From positions 124,001-188,000 of the forward strand of contig CBDEGK010000001.1 in NCBI GenBank assembly GCA_965237855.1: a DNA stretch of 64,000 nt. Direction: 5' to 3'. Shown piece by piece: positions 9,157 through 17,597 of the stretch (its first letter is position 1; every line of letters starts with the position of its first letter). This DNA is from CBDEGK01 sp965237855. Its GTDB lineage: Bacteria; Pseudomonadota; Gammaproteobacteria; Pseudomonadales; Halieaceae. The position numbers and the translations under genes are program-made. The notes below the pieces were generated by a model. The model was given only the letters and a program-made list of their open reading frames with translations, did not search any database and was not told where the DNA came from.

Positions 9157-10461
9157 ATGGAAAACCTGCTGAGTTTATGGGCCGCTTCCGGCCTGTCGCA
9201 GATCGCCCCCGGTCAATTAGTGATGATGTCAATTGGCTTCCTTTTGTTGTACCTGGCCATCGTCAAGAACTTCGAGCCACTGTTACTGGTGCCCATTGGT
9301 TTTGGGGGTATTCTCGCTAATATCCCCGGCGCTGGCCTGGCCCTGTCGGCGGTCGAGAACGCGTTGCTCAGTGGCAATGCAGACACCGTGGCGCAATTGG
9401 CGGAGGTACTGGGACTCGTTGCCTGGGACAATGTGGAACAATTGCTGCACACCTACGAAGAAGCCGATGCCAGCACTCACTTAATGGCTCAGCAGACGGC
9501 GGCGGATGGTGGTTTTAATAACGGCATGCTCTACAACTTCTACACGGTGTCTATCGCCAGTGGCGTCGCGCCGCTGGTGATATTCATGGGCGTAGGTGCC
9601 ATGACTGACTTCGGCCCATTATTGGCGAACCCAAAGACTTTGTTCCTGGGTGCGGCTGCCCAATTCGGTATTTTCGCGACGGTATTGGGCGCCGTGTTTC
9701 TCACAGATATTGGCTGGATGAATTTTTCCATTGCCGATGCTGCCGCCATCGGCATCATCGGTGGCGCGGATGGGCCAACTGCCATCTACGTGTCTAGTAT
9801 CCTGGCTCCCGACCTGCTCGGTGCTATCGCAGTTGCCGCCTATTCCTATATGGCGCTGGTGCCGCTGATTCAGCCACCCATAATGCGGGCCTTGACCACG
9901 GAAGCAGAACGCAAGATTGAAATGGTGCAGCTGCGGCCGGTTTCTCGCCGCGAGAAAATCGTGTTCCCCCTACTGTTGTTGATCCTGGTGGCCATGTTGC
10001 TACCTGATGCAGCACCATTACTGGGCATGTTCTGTTTTGGTAATCTCATGCACGAATGTGGGGTGGTGGATCGCCTCAGTGACACCACCCGCAATGCGCT
10101 GATCAATATCACCACGATATTTCTTGGCCTGTCGGTAGGTTCCAAGCTGGGTGCCGACAAATTCCTGGATGTAGATACCCTCGGTATACTCGGCTTAGGC
10201 GTGATCGCTTTCTGCATCGGCACCGCCTCCGGGGTGCTGATAGCCAAATTAATGAACCGTCTTGGCGGAACCCCGATAAACCCGTTGATCGGTTCTGCGG
10301 GTGTCTCTGCTGTACCCATGGCCGCACGGGTGTCCAACAAGATCGGCCTGGAAGCCAACCCGCACAATTTCTTGCTCATGCATGCCATGGGCCCCAACGT
10401 GGCGGGAGTGATTGGATCAGCAGTGGCGGCGGGAGTTATGATCGCCCTGATTGGACATTAA
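9157..10461 (+). CDS. oadB: Oxaloacetate decarboxylase beta subunit, Na+ pump
   Basis: Integral membrane protein of 434 residues with about nine hydrophobic segments. The family signature IGIIGGADGPTAIYVSS contains the conserved Asp that binds Na+ and takes part in decarboxylating carboxybiotin. The C-terminal motifs NPLIGSAGVSAVPMAARV and HAMGPNVAGVIGSAVAAGV are also characteristic. It starts three bases after the oadA stop, finishing the oadGAB operon. Primary Na+ export by this complex would support the two Na+ symporters found near 43-46 kb. The region after the stop is AT-rich. Confidence 0.96.
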   Translation: MENLLSLWAASGLSQIAPGQLVMMSIGFLLLYLAIVKNFEPLLLVPIGFGGILANIPGAGLALSAVENALLSGNADTVAQLAEVLGLVAWDNVEQLLHTYEEADASTHLMAQQTAADGGFNNGMLYNFYTVSIASGVAPLVIFMGVGAMTDFGPLLANPKTLFLGAAAQFGIFATVLGAVFLTDIGWMNFSIADAAAIGIIGGADGPTAIYVSSILAPDLLGAIAVAAYSYMALVPLIQPPIMRALTTEAERKIEMVQLRPVSRREKIVFPLLLLILVAMLLPDAAPLLGMFCFGNLMHECGVVDRLSDTTRNALINITTIFLGLSVGSKLGADKFLDVDTLGILGLGVIAFCIGTASGVLIAKLMNRLGGTPINPLIGSAGVSAVPMAARVSNKIGLEANPHNFLLMHAMGPNVAGVIGSAVAAGVMIALIGH

Positions 10462-10530
10462 TTCTAGATAAGCCGTCTAACTAATTAATAAATAACATAA
10501 TAAGCAGATTTATATGCAGCGGAATATCCA

Positions 10531-10550
10531 TTAATTGATCGATTGATTAA
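10531..10550. promoter_or_regulatory. Candidate operator of the TetR-type regulator
   Basis: A 20-base near-palindrome, TTAATTGATCGATTGATTAA, is symmetric at 16 of 20 positions and lies 28 bases before the start of the TetR-family gene. The surrounding 116-base gap is much more AT-rich than its neighbours. TetR-family repressors commonly bind such sites and control their own operon, so autoregulation is a reasonable inference. Binding is not shown. Confidence 0.4.
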
Positions 10551-10577
10551 ATTTCAGTTTACGTTAACCTTAGTGCT

Positions 10578-11228
10578 ATGAGTGCAGCTGTTTCCCGCGG
10601 GAATCAAACCCGAGATGCCCTGATCAAGGCCGCTACCGTCGTGTTTGGCAAGGCCGGCTTCGATGCCGCCAGCACCCGCGCCATTGCCGATGCCGCAGGA
10701 GCGAACCAGGCCCTGATTAATTATCATTTCGGGGGCAAGGAAGGTCTCTACCAGGCGGTGTTCCAGTCCCTCGCCGATGAAATGGAAGTCAAGCTAACAC
10801 CTGCTATCGATGCGCTGCGGGCGGAAATGCCGCTGCGAGGCGAGAGCGCCATCAAGGGTATAGAGAACTTGTTGTCGGTGATGATCGAGCAGTTTGGCCG
10901 AGAAGATATGACGGATTGGACGCGCTTGATAGCCCGCGAACAGCAGGATCCAAGTCCCGCCTTTGAGATTGTCTACGACCGATTCATGTCGCGCCTGCTG
11001 GGACTGCTTGCAGAACTTGTTCAAGGCGCCTCACAGGGTCAATTGAAGGTCGAGGAAGCCAGGTTGCGTGCGATGTTAATTGCCGGCCAGGTGCTGGTGT
11101 TTGTTTATGCGCCAGCGGCAGTTGAGCGTTTTCTCGGCTGGGGCATTTTTGATCCCGACAGCCGGACGACGGTAACAGCCCATATTAACCAGCTTGTGCG
11201 CAGTCAATTTACGGAGTTAACGAAATGA
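10578..11228 (+). CDS. TetR-family regulator, CecR/YbiH-like
   Basis: 216 residues with an N-terminal TetR HTH (AATVVFGKAGFDAASTRAIA, then ANQALINYHFGGKEGLYQAV) and a C-terminal ligand domain resembling the CecR (YbiH) type. In Escherichia coli, CecR sits directly in front of ybhG-ybhF-ybhS-ybhR, and the same order appears here, which supports the assignment. The stop overlaps the start of the HlyD-like gene (ATGA), so it was built as the first gene of the exporter operon. The regulator looks intact although the transporter genes it would control are damaged. The ligand is unknown. Confidence 0.88.
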   Translation: MSAAVSRGNQTRDALIKAATVVFGKAGFDAASTRAIADAAGANQALINYHFGGKEGLYQAVFQSLADEMEVKLTPAIDALRAEMPLRGESAIKGIENLLSVMIEQFGREDMTDWTRLIAREQQDPSPAFEIVYDRFMSRLLGLLAELVQGASQGQLKVEEARLRAMLIAGQVLVFVYAPAAVERFLGWGIFDPDSRTTVTAHINQLVRSQFTELTK

Positions 11229-12055
11229 AGAAACCGCTAGTCGCACTGGCCCTGGCGCTGACCGCAGGCGCGGGCTATTACGCTTATACCGCTGCCCAGC
11301 ACGCCAGCGGTGATAGTTCTCTGACCCTGTACGGCAATGTTGATATACGAGAGGTGCAAATGGGCTTCCGGGTCGGTGGCCGCCTGCAGGACATGTACTT
11401 TGAGGAGGGCGACGCTGTTGCTGCAGGTGGGGTATTGGCAAGTCTGGATGACCAGCCGCAACGGGAAGTATTGGCTATGGCCGAAGCCCGGGTGGCAGAA
11501 GCGCAGGCCAGGTTCAGCATGCTGGAGCGCGGTGCTCGGCCCCAGGAAATCAAGCAGGCGCGGGCCGGGGTTGAAGAAGCCGAGGCCGGCCTGGACAATG
11601 CCGAGCATGAATACTTGCGCCAGAAAGATCTCGTGGTGCAGGAGATGAGCAGCCAACGCGAACTTGATCAAAGCCTGTCGAGTCGCGACCAATGGGCTGC
11701 TCGACTGGTGCAAAGCCGACAGGCACTGGATCTTGCCGTAGAAGGTTTCCGGATGGAGGAGATTGCCCAGGCCAGGGCAGTATTGGCGGCGGCTCAGGCT
11801 CATTACCAACAGGCATCAACTCAACTGGCAGATACCCACTTATTGGCCCCCAGTCCAGGAATTATTATGACCAGGGTAGTGGAGCCTGGCTCTATGGTAG
11901 AGGCGGGCATGCCTGTGTATACCCTGTCGCTGACGGAAAATATCTACGTGCGCGCCTATGTGGACGAGCCCAACCTCGGCCACGTCAAGCCCGGTTCGCG
12001 CGTAGTAGTCACCAGCGATACCGGTGGCAGGCAGTATGAAGGACAGGTCGGCTTT

Positions 12056-12059
12056 ATTT
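12056..12059. repeat. Target-site duplication, left copy (ATTT)
   Basis: ATTT directly precedes the left inverted repeat of the IS3-family element and is repeated at 14874-14877 just after the right end. One copy restores the hlyD reading frame. Because the flank is T-rich, the exact duplication length could be read as 2 to 4 bases; 4 fits the IS407 subgroup. Confidence 0.75.
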
Positions 12060-12072
12060 GGTAATCATCCCC
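12060..12072 (+). repeat. Terminal inverted repeat, left end of the IS3-family element
   Basis: GGTAATCATCCCC pairs with the right end at 14862-14873 with one mismatch (T for C at position 9). The similarity fades after about 13 bases. Confidence 0.85.
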
Positions 12073-12098
12073 TTTTTAACCGACGCCAAAAGTAGATG

Positions 12099-12371
12099 TC
12101 ATGCTGCAATCAGCACTTGTTTCGGTGGTAAGCCACCATTGGCCTTATTAGGCCGTTCGTTATTGTAAAACCAAAGCCACTTCGTGGCATAGTCTTGCAC
12201 TTCTGCAATTGACCCGAATATGTATTGGCTCAGCCAGCTGTATCGTATCGTGCGATTGTAACGTTCGACGTAAGCATTTTGCTGCGGATTGCCGGGCTGA
12301 ATAAACTCAAGCTGGATATCGTGTTTTTCCGTCCATGTCTCCAGGTCTTGGCTAATAAATTCTGGGCCGTT
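12099..12371 (-). pseudogene. IS3 transposase orfB, C-terminal fragment
   Basis: About 91 codons encode the end of an IS3 orfB integrase core: GPEFIS, then QPGNPQQNAYVERYNRTIR, which carries the catalytic Glu, and the ending FYNNERPNKANGGLPPKQVL. The apparent ATG start at 12377 comes from the adjoining IS110 end and is accidental. The other part of this gene is at 13987-14541; the two were one frame before the IS110 insertion, with the break between the Asp-Asn of CDN and GPEF. Confidence 0.93.
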
Positions 12372-12493
12372 GTACATATGGAACAGAGCTCTTAACTGGT
12401 CAGAGCTTCCAATAGAGTGCTCGTAGTGGCCACAGCAACATGTAGATCTCCTAAAGTAAGAATGCGAACTCTCACAACAGGAGGCATGTTGCC

Positions 12494-13726
12494 ATGACCG
12501 TAATTCACGATATATCTAAAACCAGTACATTAGTAGCCATCGATATTTCCAAGAGCAGGAACGACATCCTGATTCAGGAGCTGGGAAGGAATCGGTACAA
12601 GATGAGCATTACAAATGAGCGCGTAGACCACGACCGATTTATTCAATTGCTCTCCAGCTTCAAAGATCCTGTTGATGTTGGCTTTGAAGCGACTGGAAAC
12701 TACCATAGAGCCATTGCCTGGAGATTAGTATCCGCCGGATTCAACGTGCACTTGATTTCCTCCGTTGCCTTGGCTCGGACGCGAGAGGCCCTTCATAACA
12801 GTTGGGATAAGAACGACCCCAAGGACGCCCAGGTGATGCTGTATATGTTGGCCACTGGGAATGTGCAGCGATATCAGGATCCGCTTCAAGTCGGCATCAA
12901 CGATTGGCAAGAAATGTCCAAAACCCATGATGCGATATCCAAAGATAAGACTGAAGTCCTGCATCGACTACAGACGCACTATCTGCCGTTGTACTTTCCT
13001 GAGATTGACCGATTTCGGCATAACTCCCGCTCCGACTGGTTCTTCAGATTCCTTCATGAGTTCCCTACACCCGGCACAATACAGGCGCTCAGCCGAGAAC
13101 AATTTATTATGGCGGCGTGGGACCTCGTGGGTCGAAAAGTCGCTAAAACACGTGTGTTATCAGATATTTATGACACGGCCGCATCCTCTACAGGTTTGCC
13201 CATATCGGAGTCATCCTCTGCCATAGTGATGTATCGGCTAGTTATCACCCAGATGCGACAACTGATTAAACACCGCGATACGATAGAAGCACATGCACAA
13301 GAACAATTGGGCGCTCACCCTGACTTTATTCGCTTGCAGCAGCTGCCCGGTATTGGGCCTATACATGCCTTAACCATCCTCGCTGAGGCTGGGGACCTTC
13401 GCAGATTTGGACACTATCGACAGTTTTTGAAGTTCTGCGGATTCGATCTTGCCACACGCCAATCCGGGCAATTTCGTGGTCAGAGCAAACTCTCCAAATA
13501 CGGGAACGCTCGCCTTCGACGTGCATTCTGGATGGCCGGTCAAATAGCCGTCAGACAGCGAGAAAATAGCTTTCGCGACAAGTTCCAAAGGTACATAGCG
13601 CGCGATAGAGAAAATCGAGATCTACGCCGTAAGGCGTTAACAGCTGTTGCCGCCAAAATGGCAAGAGTTGCATATTCCGTGATCAAGCACGAGACCGATT
13701 ATCGACCCTTTTATGGGGTTAGATAA
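12494..13726 (+). CDS. IS110-family DEDD/serine recombinase (transposase)
   Basis: 410 residues. The N-terminal RuvC-like DEDD domain has VAIDISKSRNDI (first Asp), DVGFEATGNYHRAIAW (Glu) and DKNDPKDAQVM (final Asp pair). A coiled linker follows, then the transposase_20 domain with a helix-hairpin-helix, LQQLPGIGPIHALTI, and the C-terminal stretch SGQFRGQSKLSKYGNARLRR, which holds the nucleophilic serine region of the family. The frame is complete and the ribosome site ACAGGAGG lies about 10 bases before the ATG, so the enzyme is probably functional. IS110 enzymes recombine target and donor DNA under the guidance of a bridge RNA made from the element's own non-coding end. Confidence 0.95.
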   Translation: MTVIHDISKTSTLVAIDISKSRNDILIQELGRNRYKMSITNERVDHDRFIQLLSSFKDPVDVGFEATGNYHRAIAWRLVSAGFNVHLISSVALARTREALHNSWDKNDPKDAQVMLYMLATGNVQRYQDPLQVGINDWQEMSKTHDAISKDKTEVLHRLQTHYLPLYFPEIDRFRHNSRSDWFFRFLHEFPTPGTIQALSREQFIMAAWDLVGRKVAKTRVLSDIYDTAASSTGLPISESSSAIVMYRLVITQMRQLIKHRDTIEAHAQEQLGAHPDFIRLQQLPGIGPIHALTILAEAGDLRRFGHYRQFLKFCGFDLATRQSGQFRGQSKLSKYGNARLRRAFWMAGQIAVRQRENSFRDKFQRYIARDRENRDLRRKALTAVAAKMARVAYSVIKHETDYRPFYGVR

Positions 13727-13986
13727 CCAGGCGGATGAACCCTCTCTGTGGGGCCGTAGAGGCGTTTTGACCTCGTAGACAATGTTTGGGTCTTCTGCCT
13801 GGACCTGTATCTCGTGTTGGGAATGGTGAGGACTGCTAGTCAGATCCTGTGTTTATAATGGGCGAGAACTATCCATAAATGGGCGGAAGGAAACCTGGGA
13901 ATATGGTGCCTGGTTGCTCGCAACGCCGCCTAGGGCGGTGGAGGGAGATCTTTTGTGTGTAGATAACTTGACTCCAGACTTAGAAC
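13727..13986 (+). ncRNA. Candidate bridge RNA region of the IS110-family element
   Basis: This 260-base non-coding right end has short matches that fit bridge-RNA guides. GGGCCGT at 13751-13757 repeats the target sequence just left of the core (12364-12370). AGAAC at 13865-13869 equals the right donor end next to the core (13982-13986). CCATA at 13873-13877 is the reverse complement of TATGG near the left donor end (12377-12381). The left guides match the top strand and the right donor guide matches the bottom strand, as in the published IS621 model. The matches are short (5-7 bases), I found no clear right target guide, and the RNA fold was not computed. Confidence 0.45.
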
Positions 13987-14541
13987 GTTATCGCAGCGTA
14001 GTCGCCTAGGCTTGCCTCGCCATTCAATGATCTGTTCCAGAGCACGAATAACGCGTACCGCAGGGAGTGAAAAATCCGCCTCAATGCCTAAGCCTTCACG
14101 ATTAAAATCATCAAGCACATTAAACAAACGAAACGTGCGACCATCACTCAATTGATCATGCATGAAATCCATTGACCAGATTTTATTGGGTTCATCCGGC
14201 ACAGCCAGCGGCACTGGTTTTTCTCGCTGTATGCGCTTTCTGGATCTGATTCTCAGGTTTAATTCCAGGTCGCAGTATATGCGATAAATACGCTTATGGT
14301 TCCATTCATGGCCTTTAACATTCCGCAGGTAATCTCGACAAAGTCCAAACCCCCAGTCTTTCTGGTTATCAGTCAAGCGAACAAGCCAGTCAGCAATCTC
14401 CGCATTCTCATCCGATAATATCGGCTGATAGCGGTAGCAGCTTTCGCTGATGCCGAATGCGAGGCAGACCAGGCGAGTAGTGGCACCATATGCCGAGGCT
14501 GCCTTCTGGGCCATCTCTTTGCGCCGAGATGGCCTCACCAC
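13987..14541 (-). pseudogene. IS3 transposase orfB, N-terminal fragment
   Basis: About 185 codons of an IS407-group orfB: the HTH_21-like segment ADWLVRLTDNQKDWGFGLCR and then the integrase core with IWSMDFMHDQ (first catalytic Asp) and the start of the second Asp motif, RRLRCDN. The IS110 element interrupts immediately after CDN. Translation would begin by -1 slippage from orfA (AAAAAAG at 14541-14547) or at the GTG at 14541. The fragment continues for about 18 foreign codons into the IS110 end before a stop. Confidence 0.93.
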
Positions 14542-14801
14542 TTTTTTGCTAGTGCTTCCTGGACCATTTCCGCCTTGAGTCGCTCATCAGCGTACATTTT
14601 CTTCAGCCGCCGGTTTTCATCTTCCAGTTCCTTCACGCGCTTCATCATTGAGGCGTCCATTCCGCCAAACTTGGCTCTCCACTTATAAAAACTGGCGTTG
14701 CTCATGCCGTGTTCACGACAGAGCGCGGGAACAGGAGTGCCGGCCTCGGCTTGTTTCAGGATCGCCAGGATCTGACTGTCGCTATATCTTGATGTTTTCA
14801 C
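14535..14801 (-). CDS. IS3-family transposase orfA (HTH subunit)
   Basis: 88 residues counted from a GTG start at 14801, preceded by GGAG. A longer TTG start at 14852 would read through the terminal repeat and is less likely. It begins KTSRYSDSQILAILKQ, has a helix-turn-helix with PVPALCREHGMSNASFYKW, and a leucine-zipper-like end (ELEDENRRLKKMYAD) used for dimerisation. It ends ALAKKW, with the slippery AAAAAAG just before the stop, so ribosomes can shift -1 into orfB. The frame is intact. Confidence 0.92.
   Translation of the reverse strand: MKTSRYSDSQILAILKQAEAGTPVPALCREHGMSNASFYKWRAKFGGMDASMMKRVKELEDENRRLKKMYADERLKAEMVQEALAKKW
14541..14547 (-). promoter_or_regulatory. Programmed -1 frameshift slippery site of the IS3 element
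   Basis: The heptamer A AAA AAG is in the orfA frame just before TGG TGA, and a -1 shift leads directly into orfB (VVRPSRRKEM). This is the usual IS3-family way of making the OrfAB fusion transposase. A downstream pseudoknot was not examined. Confidence 0.7.
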
Positions 14802-14861
14802 TTGAGAATCTCCTTCGTTCAGTTTACGAGAAAATTCTACTTTTGAAGTCAATTAATTTTA

Positions 14862-14873
14862 GGGGTGATTACC
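14862..14873 (-). repeat. Terminal inverted repeat, right end of the IS3-family element, with ATTT duplication after it
   Basis: GGGGTGATTACC is the reverse complement of the left end with one mismatch. The following bases 14874-14877 (ATTT) are the second copy of the target duplication, after which the hlyD coding sequence resumes. Confidence 0.85.
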
Positions 14874-15026
14874 ATTTCACCGCGGGCAGAATTTACCCCC
14901 AAGAGCGTGGAAACTCCGGCCTTGCGCACAGACCTGGTGTATCGCCTGCGAATTGTCGTGAGCAATTCCGACGACATGCTGCGCCAGGGCATGCCGGTGA
15001 CGATCACTATACCCGGCGCCTGAGCC

Positions 15027-16739
15027 ATGCCTGTCGCCATAGAGCTAGACCAGGTCTGCAAGCGCTTTGGGGAGCTCGCTGCGCTGACCAATATCACGGC
15101 GGAGATTCAAGCCGGAACCTTGACCGGTCTGGTGGGTCCCGATGGAGTTGGAAAAACTACCCTGATGCGGATCATGGCGGCGTTGATGGAGCCATCGGAG
15201 GGGGCAGCCACGGTTGCCGGGGTGGACGTCAGTGGTGATCATCAGGCTGTTCACGAATTGACCGGCTATATGCCTCAGCGTTTCGGTTTATACGAAGATC
15301 TTTCGGTTCAGCAAAATCTCGACCTCTACGCGGACCTGCGCGGGCTAGCGGGGCAGCAGCGTATTGAAACCTTTGAACGCCTGTTGGCTTTTACCAAGCT
15401 CGGCCCATTTACCGGGCGCCTGGCGGGCGCTTTGTCCGGCGGTATGAAGCAGAAACTGGGATTGGCCTGTGCCTTGATGGCCCGGCCCAAAGTGCTGTTA
15501 CTGGATGAGCCCAGTGTGGGTGTCGACCCGGTTTCGCGTCAGGACCTGTGGCAAATGGTGCAGGAGCTGACCCACGAGGGCATGGCGGTGGTCTGGTCAA
15601 CAGCCTATCTCGATGAAGCAGAGCGCTGTCAGGATGTCCTGTTGCTCAATCACGGGGAACTGGTCTTCAAGGGGCCTCCGGCGGAGCTTACCCAGCGCCT
15701 GGCAGGACGGAGTTTTCTCGCCACGGGAATTGAGGGTGATCGACGAAAATTATTGACGGAAGCACTCGACTTGAATTGCATCCGCGACGGTGTGATCCAG
15801 GGTGCGGCGGTTCGCTTTGTCGTCACCGAAGCAGGCCAGAGTGATGAGCTTTTGCAATTGCTGGGTAGGTACCGTGCATCGTTGGAGCGAACTGAACCGC
15901 GTTTCGAGGATGCATTTATAGATTTACTGGGCGGCGGGCCGGGCGGGCATTCGGAGATTGCCGAGCGTATGGCGCCCATCGAGATCGAAGGGGATACCGT
16001 GGTGGAATGTCGTGATCTTACCAAGCGTTTCGGTGAATTCACCGCCACCGACAGGGTCAGCTTCAGCGTTCAAAAAGGGGAGATTTTTGGTCTGTTGGGC
16101 CCCAACGGTGCCGGCAAGTCCACCACGTTTAAAATGCTCTGCGGTTTATTGAAACCTACCATGGGCATCGCGAACGTTGTCGGTCTGGATCTGCGTACAG
16201 CGAGTGCGGCGGCCAAAGTGCAGTTGGGGTACATGGCGCAGAAGTTCTCCCTGTTTGGACTGATGACCGTGCAGCAAAACCTGGACTTCTTTTCGGGAGT
16301 ATATGGCCTCTCCGGCAAGACGCGTCGCCGGCGGGTTGGGGAAATGATCGAGGTCTTCGACTTGCAACCATTTCTTGATCAGTCACCAGACTTGTTACCG
16401 TTGGGTTTTAAGCAACGCCTAGCCCTGGCCTGCGCACTCATGCACCGCCCACGGGTGTTGTTTCTCGATGAGCCCACCTCCGGCGTCGACCCGCTGACCC
16501 GGCGAGAGTTCTGGACCCATATCACAGGCCTGGTGACTACCCATTTTATGGACGAAGCAGAATATTGTGACCGGGTGGCACTTGTTAACCGATCGCAATT
16601 GATCGCCCTGGATACGCCTGATGCCCTGAAAGCCCGGGTCGCCACTCATGAATTACCCAACCCGACCATGGAAGATGCCTTCATTCAATTGGTGGAGCGG
16701 CAGAATGCGCAGCTTGATAGCGGGGAGCAGGCCGCGTGA
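15027..16739 (+). CDS. ybhF: YbhF-like double ATPase of an ABC-2 exporter, with a small internal deletion
   Basis: 570 residues with two ABC domains. The first has Walker A GPDGVGKTT, signature LSGGMKQK and Walker B VLLLDEPSVGVDP. The second (from about residue 320) has GPNGAGKST, the degenerate signature LPLGFKQR known in this family, and VLFLDEPTSGVDP. Between the D-loop and the His switch of the second domain the sequence reads HITGLVTTHFMDEAEYC. Relatives as I remember them have about eight further residues there (a GVTVMV-like beta strand), so this copy seems to carry an in-frame loss of about 24 bases near 16534. That would damage the core fold of the second domain. The start is three bases after the hlyD stop. 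Confidence 0.9.
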   Translation: MPVAIELDQVCKRFGELAALTNITAEIQAGTLTGLVGPDGVGKTTLMRIMAALMEPSEGAATVAGVDVSGDHQAVHELTGYMPQRFGLYEDLSVQQNLDLYADLRGLAGQQRIETFERLLAFTKLGPFTGRLAGALSGGMKQKLGLACALMARPKVLLLDEPSVGVDPVSRQDLWQMVQELTHEGMAVVWSTAYLDEAERCQDVLLLNHGELVFKGPPAELTQRLAGRSFLATGIEGDRRKLLTEALDLNCIRDGVIQGAAVRFVVTEAGQSDELLQLLGRYRASLERTEPRFEDAFIDLLGGGPGGHSEIAERMAPIEIEGDTVVECRDLTKRFGEFTATDRVSFSVQKGEIFGLLGPNGAGKSTTFKMLCGLLKPTMGIANVVGLDLRTASAAAKVQLGYMAQKFSLFGLMTVQQNLDFFSGVYGLSGKTRRRRVGEMIEVFDLQPFLDQSPDLLPLGFKQRLALACALMHRPRVLFLDEPTSGVDPLTRREFWTHITGLVTTHFMDEAEYCDRVALVNRSQLIALDTPDALKARVATHELPNPTMEDAFIQLVERQNAQLDSGEQAA

Positions 16740-17597
16740 ACCGTCGTCGACTCAAGGCCATGATAATCAAGGAGGGCTGGCAGGTCATTCGCGACCCGTC
16801 TGCACTGCTTGTTGCTTTTATATTGCCACCCCTCTTGCTGTTCTTTTTCGCGTTCGGCGTATCCCTGGATGTCAAAAATGTGCAAGTGGGCCTGGTGCTG
16901 GAAAGTGATGGACCACTGGCGCGCGATCTGGCTGCGGCCTACCAGGCTACACCCTATATGCAGGTAACTCCGGCTCGCCATCGCAAGACGTTTGAGAGGG
17001 CACTGTTGACTGGTGCCGGGTGCTATCGCCATTGTCATGACTATTATCGGTACGCTGCTGACGGCGATGGTGATTGCCCGCGAATGGGAGCGGGGCACCA
17101 TGGAAGCCCTGATGTCCACGCCTGCTACTAATGGCGAAATTATCCTCTCAAAATTATTGCCCTATTTTGTACTGGGTATGATGGCCATTGTCGCCTGTGC
17201 GGTAATCGCGATTGAAATATTCGATGTACCTCTACGGGGCAATATCACTACCCTGTTGTTGGTGGGCGCGGTGTTCCTGATGCCGGCACTGGGGCAGGGC
17301 CTACTCATTTCAACGTTGGCGCCGAACCAGTTTGCTGCCGCCCAGGCCGGCATAATGTCCGGGTTTTTGCCGGCCTTGTTGCTGTCGGGTTTTGTATTTG
17401 AGATACAGAGCATGCCCGAGGTTGTGCAATGGATAACTGTGATTGTCCCCGCCCGCTATTTTGTTGCGAGCCTGCAGACCATCTTCCTGGCGGGAGACCT
17501 GTGGGACGACTTGTTGCCGAACATCGCGGCCATGTTGATATTGGGCTCCGTCTTGTTCAGTATCACTTTTCTCAAGTCCCGGCGGACCCTGGACTGA
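16736..17597 (+). pseudogene. ybhS: YbhS-like ABC-2 permease with internal deletion and frameshift
   Basis: The gene opens at GTG 16736 (overlapping the ybhF stop) with about 91 normal codons: KEGWQVIRDPSALLVAF, the first TM helix, and the start of the periplasmic domain up to RHRKTFERALL. At about 17005-17013 the sequence jumps to the middle of the protein in another frame (VPGAIAIVMTIIG, then VIAREWERGTMEALMSTP) and continues to the normal end, FLKSRRTLD. About 90 residues of the periplasmic loop are missing compared with the usual length near 377, and the frame shifts. The 5' frame stops at 17131. No normal permease can be made. Confidence 0.88.

Larger units (their letters stand above)
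12372..13989 (+). mobile_element. IS110-family element inserted in the IS3 transposase gene
   Basis: The boundaries come from comparing the split orfB: deleting 12372-13989 rejoins the transposase frame (plus-strand join GGGCCGTT/ATCGCAG). GTT is present at both junctions (12369-12371 and 13987-13989), as expected for a core shared by donor and target. There are no long terminal repeats. The element is 1618 bases: about 122 of left non-coding sequence, the 410-residue transposase, and about 260 of right non-coding sequence. A long right end is typical of the IS1111 subgroup, in which the bridge RNA lies downstream of the gene. Confidence 0.88.
12060..14873 (-). mobile_element. IS3-family (IS407-group) insertion sequence, interrupted by an IS110-family element
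   Basis: The outer element is bounded by inverted repeats: GGTAATCATCCCC at 12060-12072 and the complement of GGTAATCACCCC at 14862-14873. Without the 1618-base inner element its length is about 1196 bases, normal for IS3 elements. It carries orfA and orfB on the minus strand, joined by an A6G slippery site. OrfB is split by the inner IS110 element at the codons for its second catalytic Asp. The outer element sits in the hlyD gene with a four-base target duplication. It cannot move itself because orfB is broken, unless helped by another copy. Confidence 0.92.
11225..15023 (+). pseudogene. ybhG: HlyD/YbhG-like membrane fusion protein, split by an IS insertion
   Basis: The 5' part (11225-12059, about 278 codons) has an N-terminal membrane anchor, the biotinyl-lipoyl half GFRVGGRLQDMYFEEGD, a coiled-coil hairpin (residues about 75-190) and the start of the beta-barrel. 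It reads into transposon sequence and stops two codons later, at 12062. The 3' part resumes at about 14874-14878 with SPRAEFTPKSVETPALRTDL and ends at 15023 with GMPVTITIPGA. Joining the flanks and counting the four-base ATTT duplication once restores an unbroken frame (GFIS at the join). The gene was therefore intact until a recent insertion. The truncated product lacks the final beta-barrel strands and is probably not functional. Confidence 0.93.

Noticed and set aside
12372..12493. Bridge RNA in the left end of the IS110 element
   Set aside because: The left non-coding end is only about 122 bases and I found no guide-like matches in it; the right end is longer and has them.
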